A DNA stretch of 64,000 bases from Oscarella lobularis. Taxonomy: Eukaryota; Porifera; Homoscleromorpha; Homosclerophorida; Oscarellidae. The position numbers and the translations under genes were made by a program. The stretch is from positions 1-64,000 of the forward strand of contig NC_089189.1 in NCBI RefSeq assembly GCF_947507565.1, in the 5' to 3' direction. The notes beneath the pieces are model-generated. The model was given only the letters and a program-made list of their open reading frames with translations, was not told where the DNA came from and searched no databases. Of the stretch, positions 52,801 to 64,000 are shown piece after piece; position 1 is the stretch's first letter, and each line of letters starts with the position of its first letter.

Positions 52801-54004
52801 TTACCGTATTTCAAAATATCTAGTAGCGCCTCTGGTGTGCCCTCGCCCAATTTATAGGGTGATCCTCCATATCGCAGAATAAAGAGAAGACCTCTTCTAA
52901 CAATAGAGCAGACTGATTGTTGCCCTGTTGGAATTGGCTCATTTGATATTGAGATCTGTCAAATGAACTTTGTCATCGTAGAATGTCATATGAAAATAAT
53001 TGAATTACCTTTTTGCACTTTTGAAAGTCAATTAGAATCATTTGGGCCAGAGACAGAGGAAACCCGTCTTTCCCATATCCCCACAAGAGAAAAGCAACTG
53101 GCCCCCCTAATGTGGGAATATCAACAACAACCGTCGAATGGGAGAATCGAGGAATGAGATGATCATCCAATTTCATTTCAATCCACTCCTAAGCAAATAA
53201 ATCACATTGTTTAATTAATTAATAACAAACGTATCTCATTACCAGTGAACTGAACATGAACAGAAAAGCATCATTCAACACTTGCCCAGGACCACCGCCA
53301 ATGAGAATGGCTCGATTCATATCAACTGAAGTGAAGGAATGTGAGTCTCGAGGATGTGGTTTTTTTCCTGTGCATTGAGCTGGAATCCAATTCCCTTCAA
53401 ACAAATGTCTACATTCAATTCAAAATAATTTTACACGTCACTCACTCTTTCGGATGCAAAACAACCAAACTTCATTGTTCCACCCCTCGTCAGGATATTT
53501 TGAAGAAGGAATGAATTGAGATCCGTCTGGTATTGGTGAAACAATCGTTGTTCCTGCTCCGCCCATCATGACGAGATGTTCGTCTCCTCTCTTCCCTAAC
53601 ACGCACATTCCATGGCTCTCTCTCCCGCTGGGCGTTGATTGGTCATTGGAATGGATTCGTTCCCATTCCAACGTCAATCCATCCAATTTGTGAACATCGT
53701 TCGAATAGACAGCACGGCCATCAGACGAGAAGTAGCGACCACCAAATTGATAAATGTCCCGATTTTGGACGACACCGATTCGTGCGAAGAGACATGGATG
53801 AGGAAGGTCGGATGGGCTGTTGGATGTTGCTCGTCGTTCATTCCATTGACTTGTCAACAGATTGAAGCACTCCATCAAATCGGGAGAACACAAGTAATTC
53901 TTTCCCGTCGATTCTCTCACCGCTCCTCCTCCCCACACAAGCATTTCATCATTGATCACGGCGGCGACGTGTCCCTCTCGTGATGCCGGACACGCGGATG
54001 ACAT
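49819..54004 (-). CDS. Kelch - Death domain - TKL/RIPK-like protein kinase (cassette gene A)
   Basis: A minus-strand gene from ATG 54004. Kelch exons are about 53446-54004, 53243-53403, 53007-53187, 52804-52954 and 52638-52752; then 51480-52589, 51357-51432, 51013-51299, 50768-50967, 50371-50707, 50087-50321 and 49819-50033. N-terminal kelch repeats (GHVAAVINDEMLVWGG, HGMCVLGKRGDEHLVMMGG, HSFTSVDMNRAILIGGG) lead into a conserved domain of about 350 residues that I do not recognise. Next is a Death domain (MRSQWIDVARVIFPP, FLDAWIEEHG), then a kinase: G-loop GGGACGEVF, VAVKVF Lys, HHDLKAQN (HRD with His for Arg), DFGLSK, APERYS, PYKGMSN. About 1,230 residues. The kinase looks catalytically competent. 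The architecture recalls IRAK/Pelle/RIPK (Death plus kinase) with a Kelch sensor-like head. Confidence 0.85.
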
Positions 54005-55428
54005 TTTCGAAGAGGAGAAACGGTTTAAGAGAATCGAATCGAGTGCTTCGATCAAAACGAGTCTAAAACAAAGGAAAATGACGATTGATAGACGCACAAA
54101 TCGTTTGTTATCATCGCAATGACCTTTGTAGAACGACTCAATCGCTCCGGCGACGACGAAAACGGCTCAAAAACGAGAAATTACGACATGAGTACGACGG
54201 CGTTGAAATCACGTGCCAACATCATCACGTGACTTTATTTAACATACAGTACATGCATTGAAAAATGTAAATAAGTATTTCATTTTTAAAATTCATTAGG
54301 AGTAATTGTTGGCAGTTCAACCGCGGTCGTTTCGCTGCCACTTATAAGAATTCCTCGTTGCCACATTTGATGTTCCGTCGCCCCGGAAACCAATTTTCGA
54401 AAACCACGCCCATGTTTCTTATCATTCAGCCAATTTCCCGTATACGTAGTCCCAACCAGAGAAGTCTCCTTCCCTTTTCCGTGTTTCTATAGAAACAAAA
54501 ATGTATGCCAATATTTTCAAATATTATTTATACCATTCCTTCCTGCCATTCCCCGTCATATTTCCCGCGTGTCGTTACCTCGGCTCCCTTACCGTGTCTC
54601 CGCCCATTTTCCCATTCTCCATCGTACATCGTAGCCCCGTTCAATTTACTCATAAAGAGCCCCATCCCGTGCATTTTATCCCTTTTCCACTGGCCCTTAT
54701 ACGTTGTACCGCGGCCCCAATCCATTTCCCCCTCTCCCTCACGAACATTTTCACACCACTTGCCCTTATACTGAAAGCCACTCGAATAAGTCATCACTCC
54801 CTCACCATGCCTCTAAATAAAAATACGAAATAATACCTATTTAATTATTATTGATTTATATACCATTCCATTGAGAGTTTCTCCTTCATAGCGCGATTTA
54901 TCAGCGTACGTAAACGTCCCTTTTCCAGTGATGCAATCGCTCTTAAACTGCCCTTCGTATACGTCCCCATTAGCAAAGGTAAAACACCAATGCCATGACG
55001 CTGATTAATTAATCAATATCGTAACTATAGCACGTGATCTATTGCTTACTTTTCCGCTATTCCATTGTCCGTCGTAGACGTCTCCGTTGCTGTATTTACA
55101 CTTTCCTTGCAAGTGGGGACGATCCTCAACCAATCGTCCGTCATATTCTTCACCGTTCGTTCCCGTATATACACCATGACCATTACGCTGATACAGAATT
55201 AAATATTTTAGCTATTCAATCTAATGTGTCTCTTACTTGATTCTTTTTCCACAGTCCGTTGTATGTGGAACCGTCGGCATACGTCATTTTGCCACGCCCC
55301 TGAAGGAAATTATTTTGAAACTCCCCTCTAATAATTAAATAAGTGAATCCCTAGATTGCTATAGAAAATTACTTGTAAACATTTCCAGTCGGAAAATGCA
55401 TTTCGCCGTCTCCATTTCTCTACACAAA
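51515..55428. repeat. Tandem segmental duplication, unit 1 (Kelch head + MORN)
   Basis: This stretch is near-identical, introns included, to about 58993-62917. The match stops abruptly inside the cassette genes at about 51515/58993 and at 55428/62917 in the MORN gene. Confidence 0.92.
54286..55428 (-). pseudogene. MORN-repeat gene copy 1, 5'-truncated and frameshifted
   Basis: Minus-strand exons code about ten MORN repeats ([36 protein letters not shown]) and end [11 protein letters not shown] at 54286. Relative to copy 2 (61773-63806) it lacks all exons upstream of 55428, where the sequence switches to the TTC39 tail, and it has lost one A in an A-run near 54980, which breaks the frame within the [11 protein letters not shown] repeat. 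Its 3' end is 282 bp upstream of gene A, same strand. Confidence 0.8.
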
Positions 55429-55599
55429 GTCCAATCCCTTCTCCTCTTCATTAAAAAGGGAGGAAGATCATCGTCATCTTCATCATCATCACGACCCCCA
55501 CCAATAGATAAAGAGGAGACTGGTAGCAATGAAGTGTTTGAAGAAGACGATCACCATCATCATCAAACTATAGCCAATGATCAAAAGAATGATTAACAT
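55425..55599 (+). pseudogene. TTC39: Partial copy of the TTC39 last exon (junction copy 2)
   Basis: Near-identical to 48941-49115: the low-complexity SSSSS / PPIDKEETGSNE / HHHH tail and stop. It has no upstream TTC39 exons and is fused at its 5' side to MORN copy 1. Only caaa is shared at the join. Confidence 0.93.
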
Positions 55600-55692
55600 A
55601 CCCTTATGTCTTAGTACAGTATTTGTGACTCCCTCTACTCAAATTACGATTTTTTCCTTTCTACTACGTTTCGTTCGTCACCTGTCTAATAT

Positions 55693-56060
55693 TTATTCGC
55701 CGCGAAAAAATCGTTTTGACTGTATGCGAGCTAAGTAACTGCGTGGGGCGAACGGCTTACATTTCTGGGTCCCGGTGACTTGTTCAACATTGCAGCGATG
55801 TTGTTCGTCGCATCGGGGTGAAGAATGGGAATATGCGCGTTCAACAGGACCTGTTTGCAGTCGAATAAAAGGCGCATTTGCATTGAATTTGCTTCGGTGT
55901 CTCCACGGGCTCGGAGGGCGGCGCCACTCGGTTTCCAGAGCGTCCGTTTGATTCGTGTAAGGCAATACTGATCCGAAGAATAAAAAAGCGCCGAGAAAAG
56001 CGACGAAATCGACAGAGAAGAGTGGCGACAGTGAGATGACGTAACGCACTTGAGTACGCT
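55693..56060 (-). pseudogene. Decayed exon, junction copy 2
   Basis: This matches the block in junction copy 1. Here the frame is shifted after the AYSSALRH start but is intact over GAALRARGDTEANSM, LFDCKQVLLNAHIPILHPDA and NNIAAMLNKSPGPRN up to a donor. The two copies are thus broken at different points, showing a once-coding exon under no constraint now. 56061-56302 holds nothing else recognisable. Confidence 0.5.
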
Positions 56061-56302
56061 AAACACATTTTCAATTACACTCATAATACAACGTTCACAA
56101 AAACCGAGATGGAAAGACTTCTGAGATAAAAGAAAGAAAGAAACGTAGAGGCATAATGGGAAGGAGCCAAGTATTAGGAAATAGGGGACGGGAGACAATT
56201 AATTAAAATATTGCTAACGCTAAACACGAAAGAAGTGCACAAATAAAACATAATAAAAACATTAATGCAATATCAGGAAAAAGGATTACTAGACTAAAAC
56301 CG

Positions 56303-59300
56303 CTACTGAAAAGCGATTTGTTGCCGGTAAGCGGCTTCAACGTTATCGCGATGAATACCACACTGCTCACAAACATTAATAAGGACATCTACTGTTGCCT
56401 CGCGGCCCTTGTCCCGCACCCAATCCTGTATAACCGCATAGGCCCTAATAAAATGATCGGGGGACTTCTCTTTGTACTGTACCAAGCCGGAAGCACCGAC
56501 TTCTGCTCTTAAAAAGGGAACAAGGAGTTCCCAATTTGCTTTTGCTGCTAGCGTCGCGACGGCACGAATTAAGGCGGGGTCTATCACCTTAGGAAGCGAA
56601 CCTACAAAGAGACAAACTTGAAGGAAACGAAAATTTGTGCTTTCTATATCGACAAGTCTGTCTTACATCCACAAACAGCCGGAAGTTGCTCAAACCAAAC
56701 GTTTATTTGAAGAAAATCTTCACGACTCGCATCCAGTGGTTCACCAAACGGATTCGAGAGTTGGGCAACGCTCGGAGAATACTCCTCCTTGTCACTATAA
56801 ATCACAGGAAGATTAGTGAGATCAATACCCAACTCCTTGTCGATGTGGTTGGCTTCTTTTGTTTGAAAACATATGCTGTATTTGAAACCTCGCATGCCCT
56901 GTTGACAAATAGACTTCATTTGTCGCCGAAACTCGTTTTTGATCGAGGCCAAGAACTTCCGGCTAATCTTTTTTGGGTCTTCTTCTTTATTGATGAAACG
57001 AATTGTTAGAGCTACCCATTTGCCTCGGCTCTGATACAACAATTCAACTTCAACTGCCAAGAAAAAAGACGAAAGATAGCATCTAAGTGTCTTCGAGGAG
57101 AAACACGTACCTCGTACTGACGATTCTTCATCGTTAACCAAAAAGATGCATTGATGACGAGAAACTCGCGGCATTTTCGAATATAAATTTAGAAAACGGG
57201 TAACAAGACGGAAGTAGAGACATTCTGGAACAAACTTCAGTTTTGTAGGAATGACGATAAGAGGAGCCGGGAAACGGGACGAGTAAGTGTGCTCTTCCCA
57301 GCGAGTTCGCGAGTAAAGAAACGACTTCCTTAGCATCGACGGAACATAAAATTCATTTGCAGACGATTCAGCAAGAGGTGCGATGACGTCAAGAAGTTGC
57401 AAAAGCCGAACGATTAATTTATTTTCATTTTCAATGCTCTCCGGGTTGTTGTCCTCTGAGGAATCGGACCCATCGCTAACTGACTTGGCTCCTTGTCTCA
57501 TTTGCTTGAGACGGTACTTCATTAGTTTGCTAGACATTATTCCTGTTTTCTTAAGGTTATTCCACTCCGGTTCCAGATTAGGACCAGGCTTAGCAGCCGT
57601 CACAAACGCTGACAGAGCTTTGATTACCCACGTAGGACTCGTGAAAACAATGTCTTTCAAGCCGTCTACTTCCGGGTAGTAGAGAATTGCTCCAACATTG
57701 GCAAGATACATTAACGCCGCCAGAATTTCGTCGCGACTTGATATAGCACAGATGTTCGGCTGCTGAGCGATCTCTGCTATTTCGTCCACTCTAGCCACAA
57801 TCGTTTTCATGCTTTTGCGCCAACGGAAAAGGAGAAGTTCAAGGTACACCCAAAATAGGGGCTGTTTTTGCATTCGCCTGCAATACGTCGAAGCCATGCG
57901 GTCTACTCTGCGGCGAATTTCCTCAACAGTTCGGCACGGAGAACCCGAACCAGATACGGAATTGTCTATTAGAAATATTCGCTGAATGAAATGACTCATC
58001 TCGCGAAAGTCTTCATCGTCTTTCCTTTCTTCGGCGTCTCTTTTAGGCAAAACGATGTGCCTAACAAATTCGCTGTCTCTTACAAGTTCTTCAAAACGTT
58101 GTCCTTGCTGGCTTAACCATTTGGCTAAATCAGGAAACCTTTGCTTGTCGTTCTCCACGACGTCTCGGTGAGAACCAATTGCAAAAACAGGTGGAGGGTT
58201 CACCTCCTCGTCTTCGCCTAACCAATAATCGCCTCGTGCCGTTTCCTCGTGGGCCGCTGTGATCGAGCCGAACCAGTACAGTGGAAAGTCTTCATTTGTT
58301 CGAATCCAGCCCAAATCGTTTGACAGATTAATGACGTCACCATCTGTTGATCGATGAAATGACTCAGCTCTATCAGATAGCGACTTTGAGATGTCCATTA
58401 CAACCATGTATATAGACAACCCAAAGGTGTTTGGCATGAGGGCCGAGTGGGTGGCAAGATAAACTTCTTGCCCGCCTAAATCCCACATGTCGCGAACGCC
58501 CAGCGTTCGATCGCGGAGATCTTCTACGCTAGGTTTTTCTGCGATGAAACTGGACATCAAATTCAGCTGATTATGTGTGAGCGTTTTTGCCTCTATGCCA
58601 ACCACTTCCGCTGGCCGTAAAGATTTCGCTTCTTCAGCTTTTTCCTCCAGTTCGGAGCGAGAGTCTGTCTTATCAGCAGAAGAAGCCGACTCAGAAGCGC
58701 TTTCATTTAACGCCGACTGTTGTAAATTGCGATAGCAACCCTCTGCTACAAGAGTATCCAAGTGTTCTTTCCTGTTGGTGGCCACCCATCCGCTAACTGC
58801 AGTGTAAGTCATGGTGACGGCCGCCCCTTCCGTGCTCGCTTTCCCGCTCTCAAACAGTCGGTCGAGAAGAGAGTCGACGAGGCACGACTTTCCAGCTCCG
58901 TCTTGGCCGACAACAATTACGCGAGACCGATTAATTGACACGAAGCCGCGTTGCAGGGCTTCGTCATAATATTTCTGAAAATTGCCTGAAGAGTCTTGAA
59001 TGCAAAGACATTGACGTTGATCGCCGGAAATGATCGTGACGTCAGCGGCGATCGTTGACAGTCGTTGAAGAAGCTCTCGATGATTGTAGGCGAAGTAGAA
59101 GGTGTTGACCCACGCGTCAATGGGACTATCTCTCGCTGCCAACAACTGTTGCATGTTGATGAAATATTCTTTGCGGGGACTCTCGTTGATCCAGCCGTCG
59201 ATGTCGTCTGCTTCAACGACGTTTGATTGGGTGGGCGAGAGAACGAGATTATTGACGCGTCGTTCAAAAAGAAGAGGCTGAATGCGGCCGTCGTTGCGAA

Positions 59301-61493
59301 AGGCGAGATAACGATCCCGATGTTCGGGTCGCGTTGAGATGAGGCAGAGATCGAATTGCCACCGATCGGGAATTTTGATTTTTTCAAAAGAGATGGCGTG
59401 GAATGAGAATGCCTGTTGACCCAACCCGTAGAAATGAGTGAAGAAACTGCAACTGACATCCTCATTCGAAGAGGCGACGGCGACGGCGGAAGCGGCGGCG
59501 GGCGGAGCGGACGGAGAGACGACGACTTTGACGACAGACGATTGAAGAAGAGCGGCGATTTTTTGCTGTCCCGCTCTATCAATCACGATCTTCTCGTCGA
59601 ATTTAATTTGGTGTTTGGTCGTCGCCGACGGATCGTGAGGTTGATAGAAGAAGACGACTTTGGAAGCGCTCGTTTTGGGCGTCATTGGATCGAGATTGAG
59701 ACCGTGCTCATGACACATTTCAATGTGTACGTCATCGTCGGATAAGCCGGAAGGAAGAGACAATTGAATCAGATCGCTCACGAATTCGTCGTCAAGGAGA
59801 CCCTGCGATTGTTTGGCGTCGAATGTGAAGAGGGTCAAGCTCATTGACGTCTTTGGAGTCGGCGAAAGTGCGGTGTGGGGTTGAATTCGAAGGGTTGATC
59901 CCGTATTTGGAATGGAGATTTCCGCTCCTTTGTCCAATGAGACTGGAGTGGCGAATCTCTTCCATCGAGTGAAGATGAGAACGCTTTGAGGCGTTACGAC
60001 GGCAATGACGTCTTCTACTCGTTGGGGAGACGGATGCAATAATTCGCGTTCTTTTTGAGACAGTCCTTCGCAATTCTAGACAAATGAAAATAATTATGAG
60101 ACGATTAAATATTGATTTCTACCATTGTCGGAGAGTTGGAACGAAACGGCGCATTCTTATCGTATTTTGAAGTTTCTTGTTCAATTGGTTCATTCAAATG
60201 GTGTCGAAGAAGTTTCTCACCAGAATTTTTTAAATCTATGCAATCAATAAAATTAATTAAGACGGCTAAACAGTATTGAAAATTTTTTACCGTATTTCAA
60301 AATATCTAGTAGCGCTTCTGGTGTGCCCTCGCCTGCTTTATAGGGTGATCCTCCATATCGCAGAATAAAGAGAAGACCTCTTCTAACAATAGAGCAGACT
60401 GATTGATGCGCTGTTGGAATTGGCTCATCTGATATCGACACCTGTCAAATGAACTTTGTCATCGCAGAATGTCACATGAAAATATTTCAATTACCTTTTT
60501 GCACTTTTGAAAGTCAATTAGAATCATTTGGGCCAGAGACAGAGGAAACAAGTCTTTCCCATATCCCCACAAGAGAAAAGCAACTGGCCCCCCTAATGTG
60601 GGAATATCAACAACAACCGTCGAATGTTGGAATCGAGGAATGAGATGATCATCCAATTTCATTTCTATCCACTCCTACGCAAATAAATCACATTGTTTAA
60701 TTAATTAATAACAAACCTATCTCATTACCAGTGAACTGAACATGAACAGAAAAGCATCATTCAACACTCCCCCAAGACCGAAACCGCCAATGAGAATGGC
60801 TCGATTAATATCAACTGAAGTGAAGGAATGTGAGTCTCGAGGATGTGGTTTTTTTCCTGTGCATTGAGCTGGAATCCAATTCCCTTCAAACAAATGTCTA
60901 CATTCAATTCAAAATAATTTTACACGTCACTCACTCTTTCGGATGCAAAACAACCAAACTTCATTGTTCCACCCCAAGTCAGGATCATTTGGATAAGGAA
61001 TGAATTGAGATCCGTCTCGTATTGGTGAAACAATCTTTGTTCCGAATCCGCCCATCATGACGAGATGTTCGTCTCCTTTCTTCCCTAACACGCACATTCC
61101 ATGTGTCGATCTCCCGCTGGGCGTTGATTGGTCATTGGAATGGATTCGTTGCCATTCCAACGTCAATCCATCCAATTTGTGAACATCGTTAAAATAGACA
61201 TCACGGCGATCAGACGACAAGTAGCCACCACCAAATTGATAAATGTCCCGATTTTGGACGACACCGATTCGTGCGTGGAGACATGGATGAGGAAGGTCGG
61301 ATGGGCTAGTGGATGTTGCTCGTCGTTCATTCCATTGACTTGTCAACAGATTGAAGCACTCGATTAAATCGGGAGAACACAAGTAATTCTCTCCCGTCGA
61401 TTCTCTCACCGCTACTCCTCCCCACACAAGCATTTCATCATTGATCACGGCGGCGACGTGTCCCGATCGAGATGACGGACACGCGGATGACAT
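56303..61493 (-). CDS. Kelch - Roc-COR GTPase - Death domain protein (cassette gene B)
   Basis: A minus-strand gene from ATG 61493. Kelch exons (about 60935-61493, 60728-60900, 60493-60673, 60291-60440, 60122-60238) lead to a very long exon (56667 to about 60076) and a last exon 56303-56601. The head is nearly identical to gene A. After CIQDSSGNFQ it continues into a Roc GTPase: P-loop VGQDGAGKSCLVDSLL, switch MWDLGGQEVYLATHSALM, and GSHRD at the G4 position. A COR domain follows (FWVYLELLLFRWRK, IVFTSPTWVIKAL, EFYVPSMLRKS), then a C-terminal Death domain (HFIRAYAVIQDWVRDKG, VLINVCEQCGI). About 1,630 residues. Roc-COR proteins dimerise and act as GTP-controlled switches; Death domains recruit partners. 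A 57-bp in-frame stretch at about 57059-57115 has gtacgt and ggcag ends and is probably an intron that happens to stay open. Confidence 0.87.
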
Positions 61494-62917
61494 TTTCGAA
61501 GAGGAGAAACGGTTCGAGAGAATCGAATCGAGTGCTTCGATCAAAACGAGTCTAAAACAAAGGAAAATCACAATTCATCAAACAAAATCGATTGCTGGCA
61601 TGGAAACGACCTTTGCAAGACGACTCAAACGCGCCGGCGACGACGAAAACGGCTCAAAAACGAGAAATTACGACATGAGTACGACGGCGTTGAAATCACG
61701 TGCCAACATCATCACGTGACTTTATTTAATATACAGTACATGCATTGAAAAATGTAAATAAGTATTTCATTTTTAAAATTCATTGGGAGTAATTGTTGGC
61801 AGTTCAACCGCGGTCGTTTCGCTGCCACTTATAAGAATTCCTCGTTGCCACATTTGATGTTCCGTCGCCCCGGAAACCAATTTTCGGAAACCACGCCCAT
61901 GTTTCTTATCATTCAGCCAATTTCCCGTATACGTAGTCCCAACCAGAGAAGTCTCCTTCCCTTTTCCGTGTTTCTAAAGAAACAAAAATGTATGCCAATA
62001 TTTTCAAATATTATTTATACCATTCCTTCCTGCCATTCCCCGTCATATTTCCCGCGTGTCGTTACCTCGGCTCCCTTACCGTGTCTCCGCCCATTTTCCC
62101 ATTCTCCATCATACATCGTAGCCCCGTTCAATTTACTCATAAAGAGCCCCTTCCCGTGCATTTTATCTCCCTTCCACTGGCCCTTATACGTCGTACCACC
62201 GCCCCAATCCATTTTCCCCTCTCCCTCACGAACATTCTCACACCACTTGCCCTTGTATTGAAAGCCACTCGAATAAGTCATCACTCCCTCACCATGCCTC
62301 TAAATAAAAATACGAAATAATACCTATTTAATTATTATTGATTTATATACCATTCCATTGAGAGTTTCTCCTTCATAGCGCGATTTATCAGCGTACGTAA
62401 ACGTCCCCTTTCCAGTGATGCAATCGCTCTTAAACTGCCCTTCGTATACGTCCCCATTAGCAAAGGTAAAAACACCAATACCATGACGCTGATTAAATAA
62501 TCAATATCGTAACTATAGCACGTGATCTATTGCTTACTTTTCCGCTATTCCATTGTCCGTCATAGACGTCTCCGTTGCTGTATTTACACTTTCCTTGCAA
62601 GTGGGGACGATCCTCCACCCATCGTCCGTCATACTCTTCACCGTTCGTTCCCGTATATACACCATGACCATTACGCTGATACAAAATTAAATATTTTAGC
62701 TATTCAATTCCTCTAAGTCTCTTATTTGATTCTTTTTCCACAGTCCGTTGTATGTGGAACCGTCGGCATACGTCATTTTGCCACGCCCCTCAAGGACATT
62801 ATTTCGAAACTGCCCTCTAATAATTAAATAAGTGAATTCCTAGATTGCTATAGGAAATTACTTGTAAACATTTCCAGACAGAAAATGCATTTCTCCGTCT
62901 CCGTTTCTCTACACAAA
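58993..62917. repeat. Tandem segmental duplication, unit 2 (Kelch head + MORN)
   Basis: Partner of 51515-55428; exons, introns and the intergenic space match with scattered differences. Centre-to-centre distance is about 7.5 kb; junction copies are spaced 6,480 and 8,256 bp. Confidence 0.92.
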
Positions 62918-63806
62918 TAGAGAGATACTTAGTAGCTAATTGATTGCATGTGCCATTCTACCTGAGATTCTTTCCAATTTCCTTCGTATTTAGATTTCAT
63001 GGAGGACGACTGCCACACCCCTTTCCCTTCAATTTCTCCGTTAACAAAAGTCCCTTCAAAACGATCCCCACTAGCAAACTCAATAACAGCCTAAACCCAA
63101 TTATATAATCATTTAAAACTAGATATATCATTGTCTACTTTTCCGTGTTTAACCCCATCCTTCCACTGCCCCTTATAAACGTCATCATTGCAGTATCTCA
63201 TCTCCCCATACCCACCTGAAAAAATCAGTTAAATTTGCCCTAAAATATTCTATTGATCTTATTAACTGGGCATGTCTTCTTCCCAGTGTCCCTTATATCG
63301 TTCTCCCGTATTATAAGTCAACTCTCCTTCCCCACATCGTTCATCTTCAACCCAATCCCCCTAAGTAGCATTTTATATATATCGCGATATTACGTCACTT
63401 TTATTTTTTACAGAGTAGCTCGTTTTATTGGGTCACGTGAGATGACCACGTCCATGACGCTGAAACCAATTAAATTAATAAATAATAATAGTCTATACAC
63501 TATTACCTTGGCATCATTCCATTGCCCTACGTAATGGGAACCGTTTTTATAATGAAAAGCAGCAGCGCGAATTTCTAATAACAAATAAAATAATATTTCC
63601 TATCTACGTGCACGTGGACTAACGAATTTCAATTTTCTCGCCGGAATTCGACTTCCCAGCGCACTGGCGAAGATATCCTTGCACGGAATCATTCAATTTC
63701 TGAAGCCAAAGTTTCTTCTCGTTCCTCGAACGACAATAGATCGTGTAGGGACGATCAGGAGTAAAAATCTCAATGGCATCCTCTCGCGCTAAGAAAAAAA
63801 ATACCA
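61773..63806 (-). CDS. MORN-repeat protein with PH-domain remnant, 5' partial
   Basis: About eleven minus-strand exons. The first visible exon (about 63640-63806) codes what looks like the last strands and C-terminal helix of a PH domain ([20 protein letters not shown]). About fourteen MORN repeats follow ([57 protein letters not shown]), ending [11 protein letters not shown]. It has no start codon: just upstream, at 63826, sequence switches to the third junction copy. A PH-MORN order occurs in alsin-type Rho/Rab regulators, but no DH or VPS9 domain is present. It is probably a 5'-truncated copy, possibly still expressed. Confidence 0.7.
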
Positions 63807-63825
63807 AACGTAGATAATCAATAGC

Positions 63826-64000
63826 TAGCCAATGATCAAAAGAATGACTAAGAAACCCTTATGTCTTACTACTAGTCTGTGTGAGTCCCTACTCAAATTA
63901 CGATTTTTCTATTCTACTACGTTTTGTTCGTCATCTGTCTAATATTTATTCGCCGCGAAAAAAATCGTTTTGACTGCATGGAACTGCGTTGGTGCGAACT
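63826..64000. repeat. Third cassette junction copy (cut by the window edge)
   Basis: From tagccaatgatcaaaag onward this matches 49090-49263 and 55570-55740 in order. The break with the MORN side differs from junction 2, so the two joins arose separately. Confidence 0.93.

Noticed and set aside
53635-53983. Plus-strand frames over the Kelch exon
   Set aside because: Antisense to well-supported Kelch coding sequence.

Overview
The window is the left end of an animal chromosome. It opens with about 0.65 kb of the C-rich strand of the TTAGGG telomere repeat. The gene set (talin, Dixin, ADAM10, class V myosin, kappaB-Ras, GM2 activator, Golgi alpha-mannosidase II) is metazoan. Most introns are only about 45-60 bp, neighbouring genes are often under 200 bp apart, and there is a Kelch-Roco-Death protein. 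A compact non-bilaterian such as a homoscleromorph sponge fits best; that placement is inference.

Layout. 1-5.4 kb: telomere, subtelomeric repeats interleaved with telomeric tracts, and a 1 kb AT-rich satellite between inverted ends. 5.6-10.3 kb: an AAA-ATPase-like/PD-(D/E)XK gene and an orphan C-terminal piece of talin. 10.3-12.7 kb: tandem repeats and an interstitial telomeric tract followed by a second copy of a block seen just inside the telomere. 12.7-34 kb: dense housekeeping genes (CD36 family, M6P-receptor-like, LSM7, CHTOP, mitochondrial uL4, AP-3 sigma, MAN2A, a MORN protein, NKIRAS, GM2A, MYO5). 34-37.5 kb: repeats and no convincing gene. 37.5-49.1 kb: an orphan first exon of NAXE, pyruvate kinase, Dixin, ADAM10 (with a likely U12-type AT-AC intron) and TTC39.

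49-64 kb is the most unusual part: a tandem array of cassettes on the minus strand. Each cassette has a MORN gene, then a Kelch-headed signalling gene, then a copy of the TTC39 3' tail joined to a decayed exon. The Kelch-headed N-terminal halves are nearly identical in the two complete cassettes, but the C-terminal halves are unrelated: one ends in Death domain + TKL/RIPK-like kinase, the other in Roc-COR GTPase + Death domain. A third cassette junction begins at the right edge. This looks like recent duplication with exchange of effector modules, similar in design to animal Death-fold immune or stress signalling, though no function is shown here.

Exon boundaries were deduced by eye from GT/GC/AT splice signals, frame continuity and family conservation; no transcript data were available.
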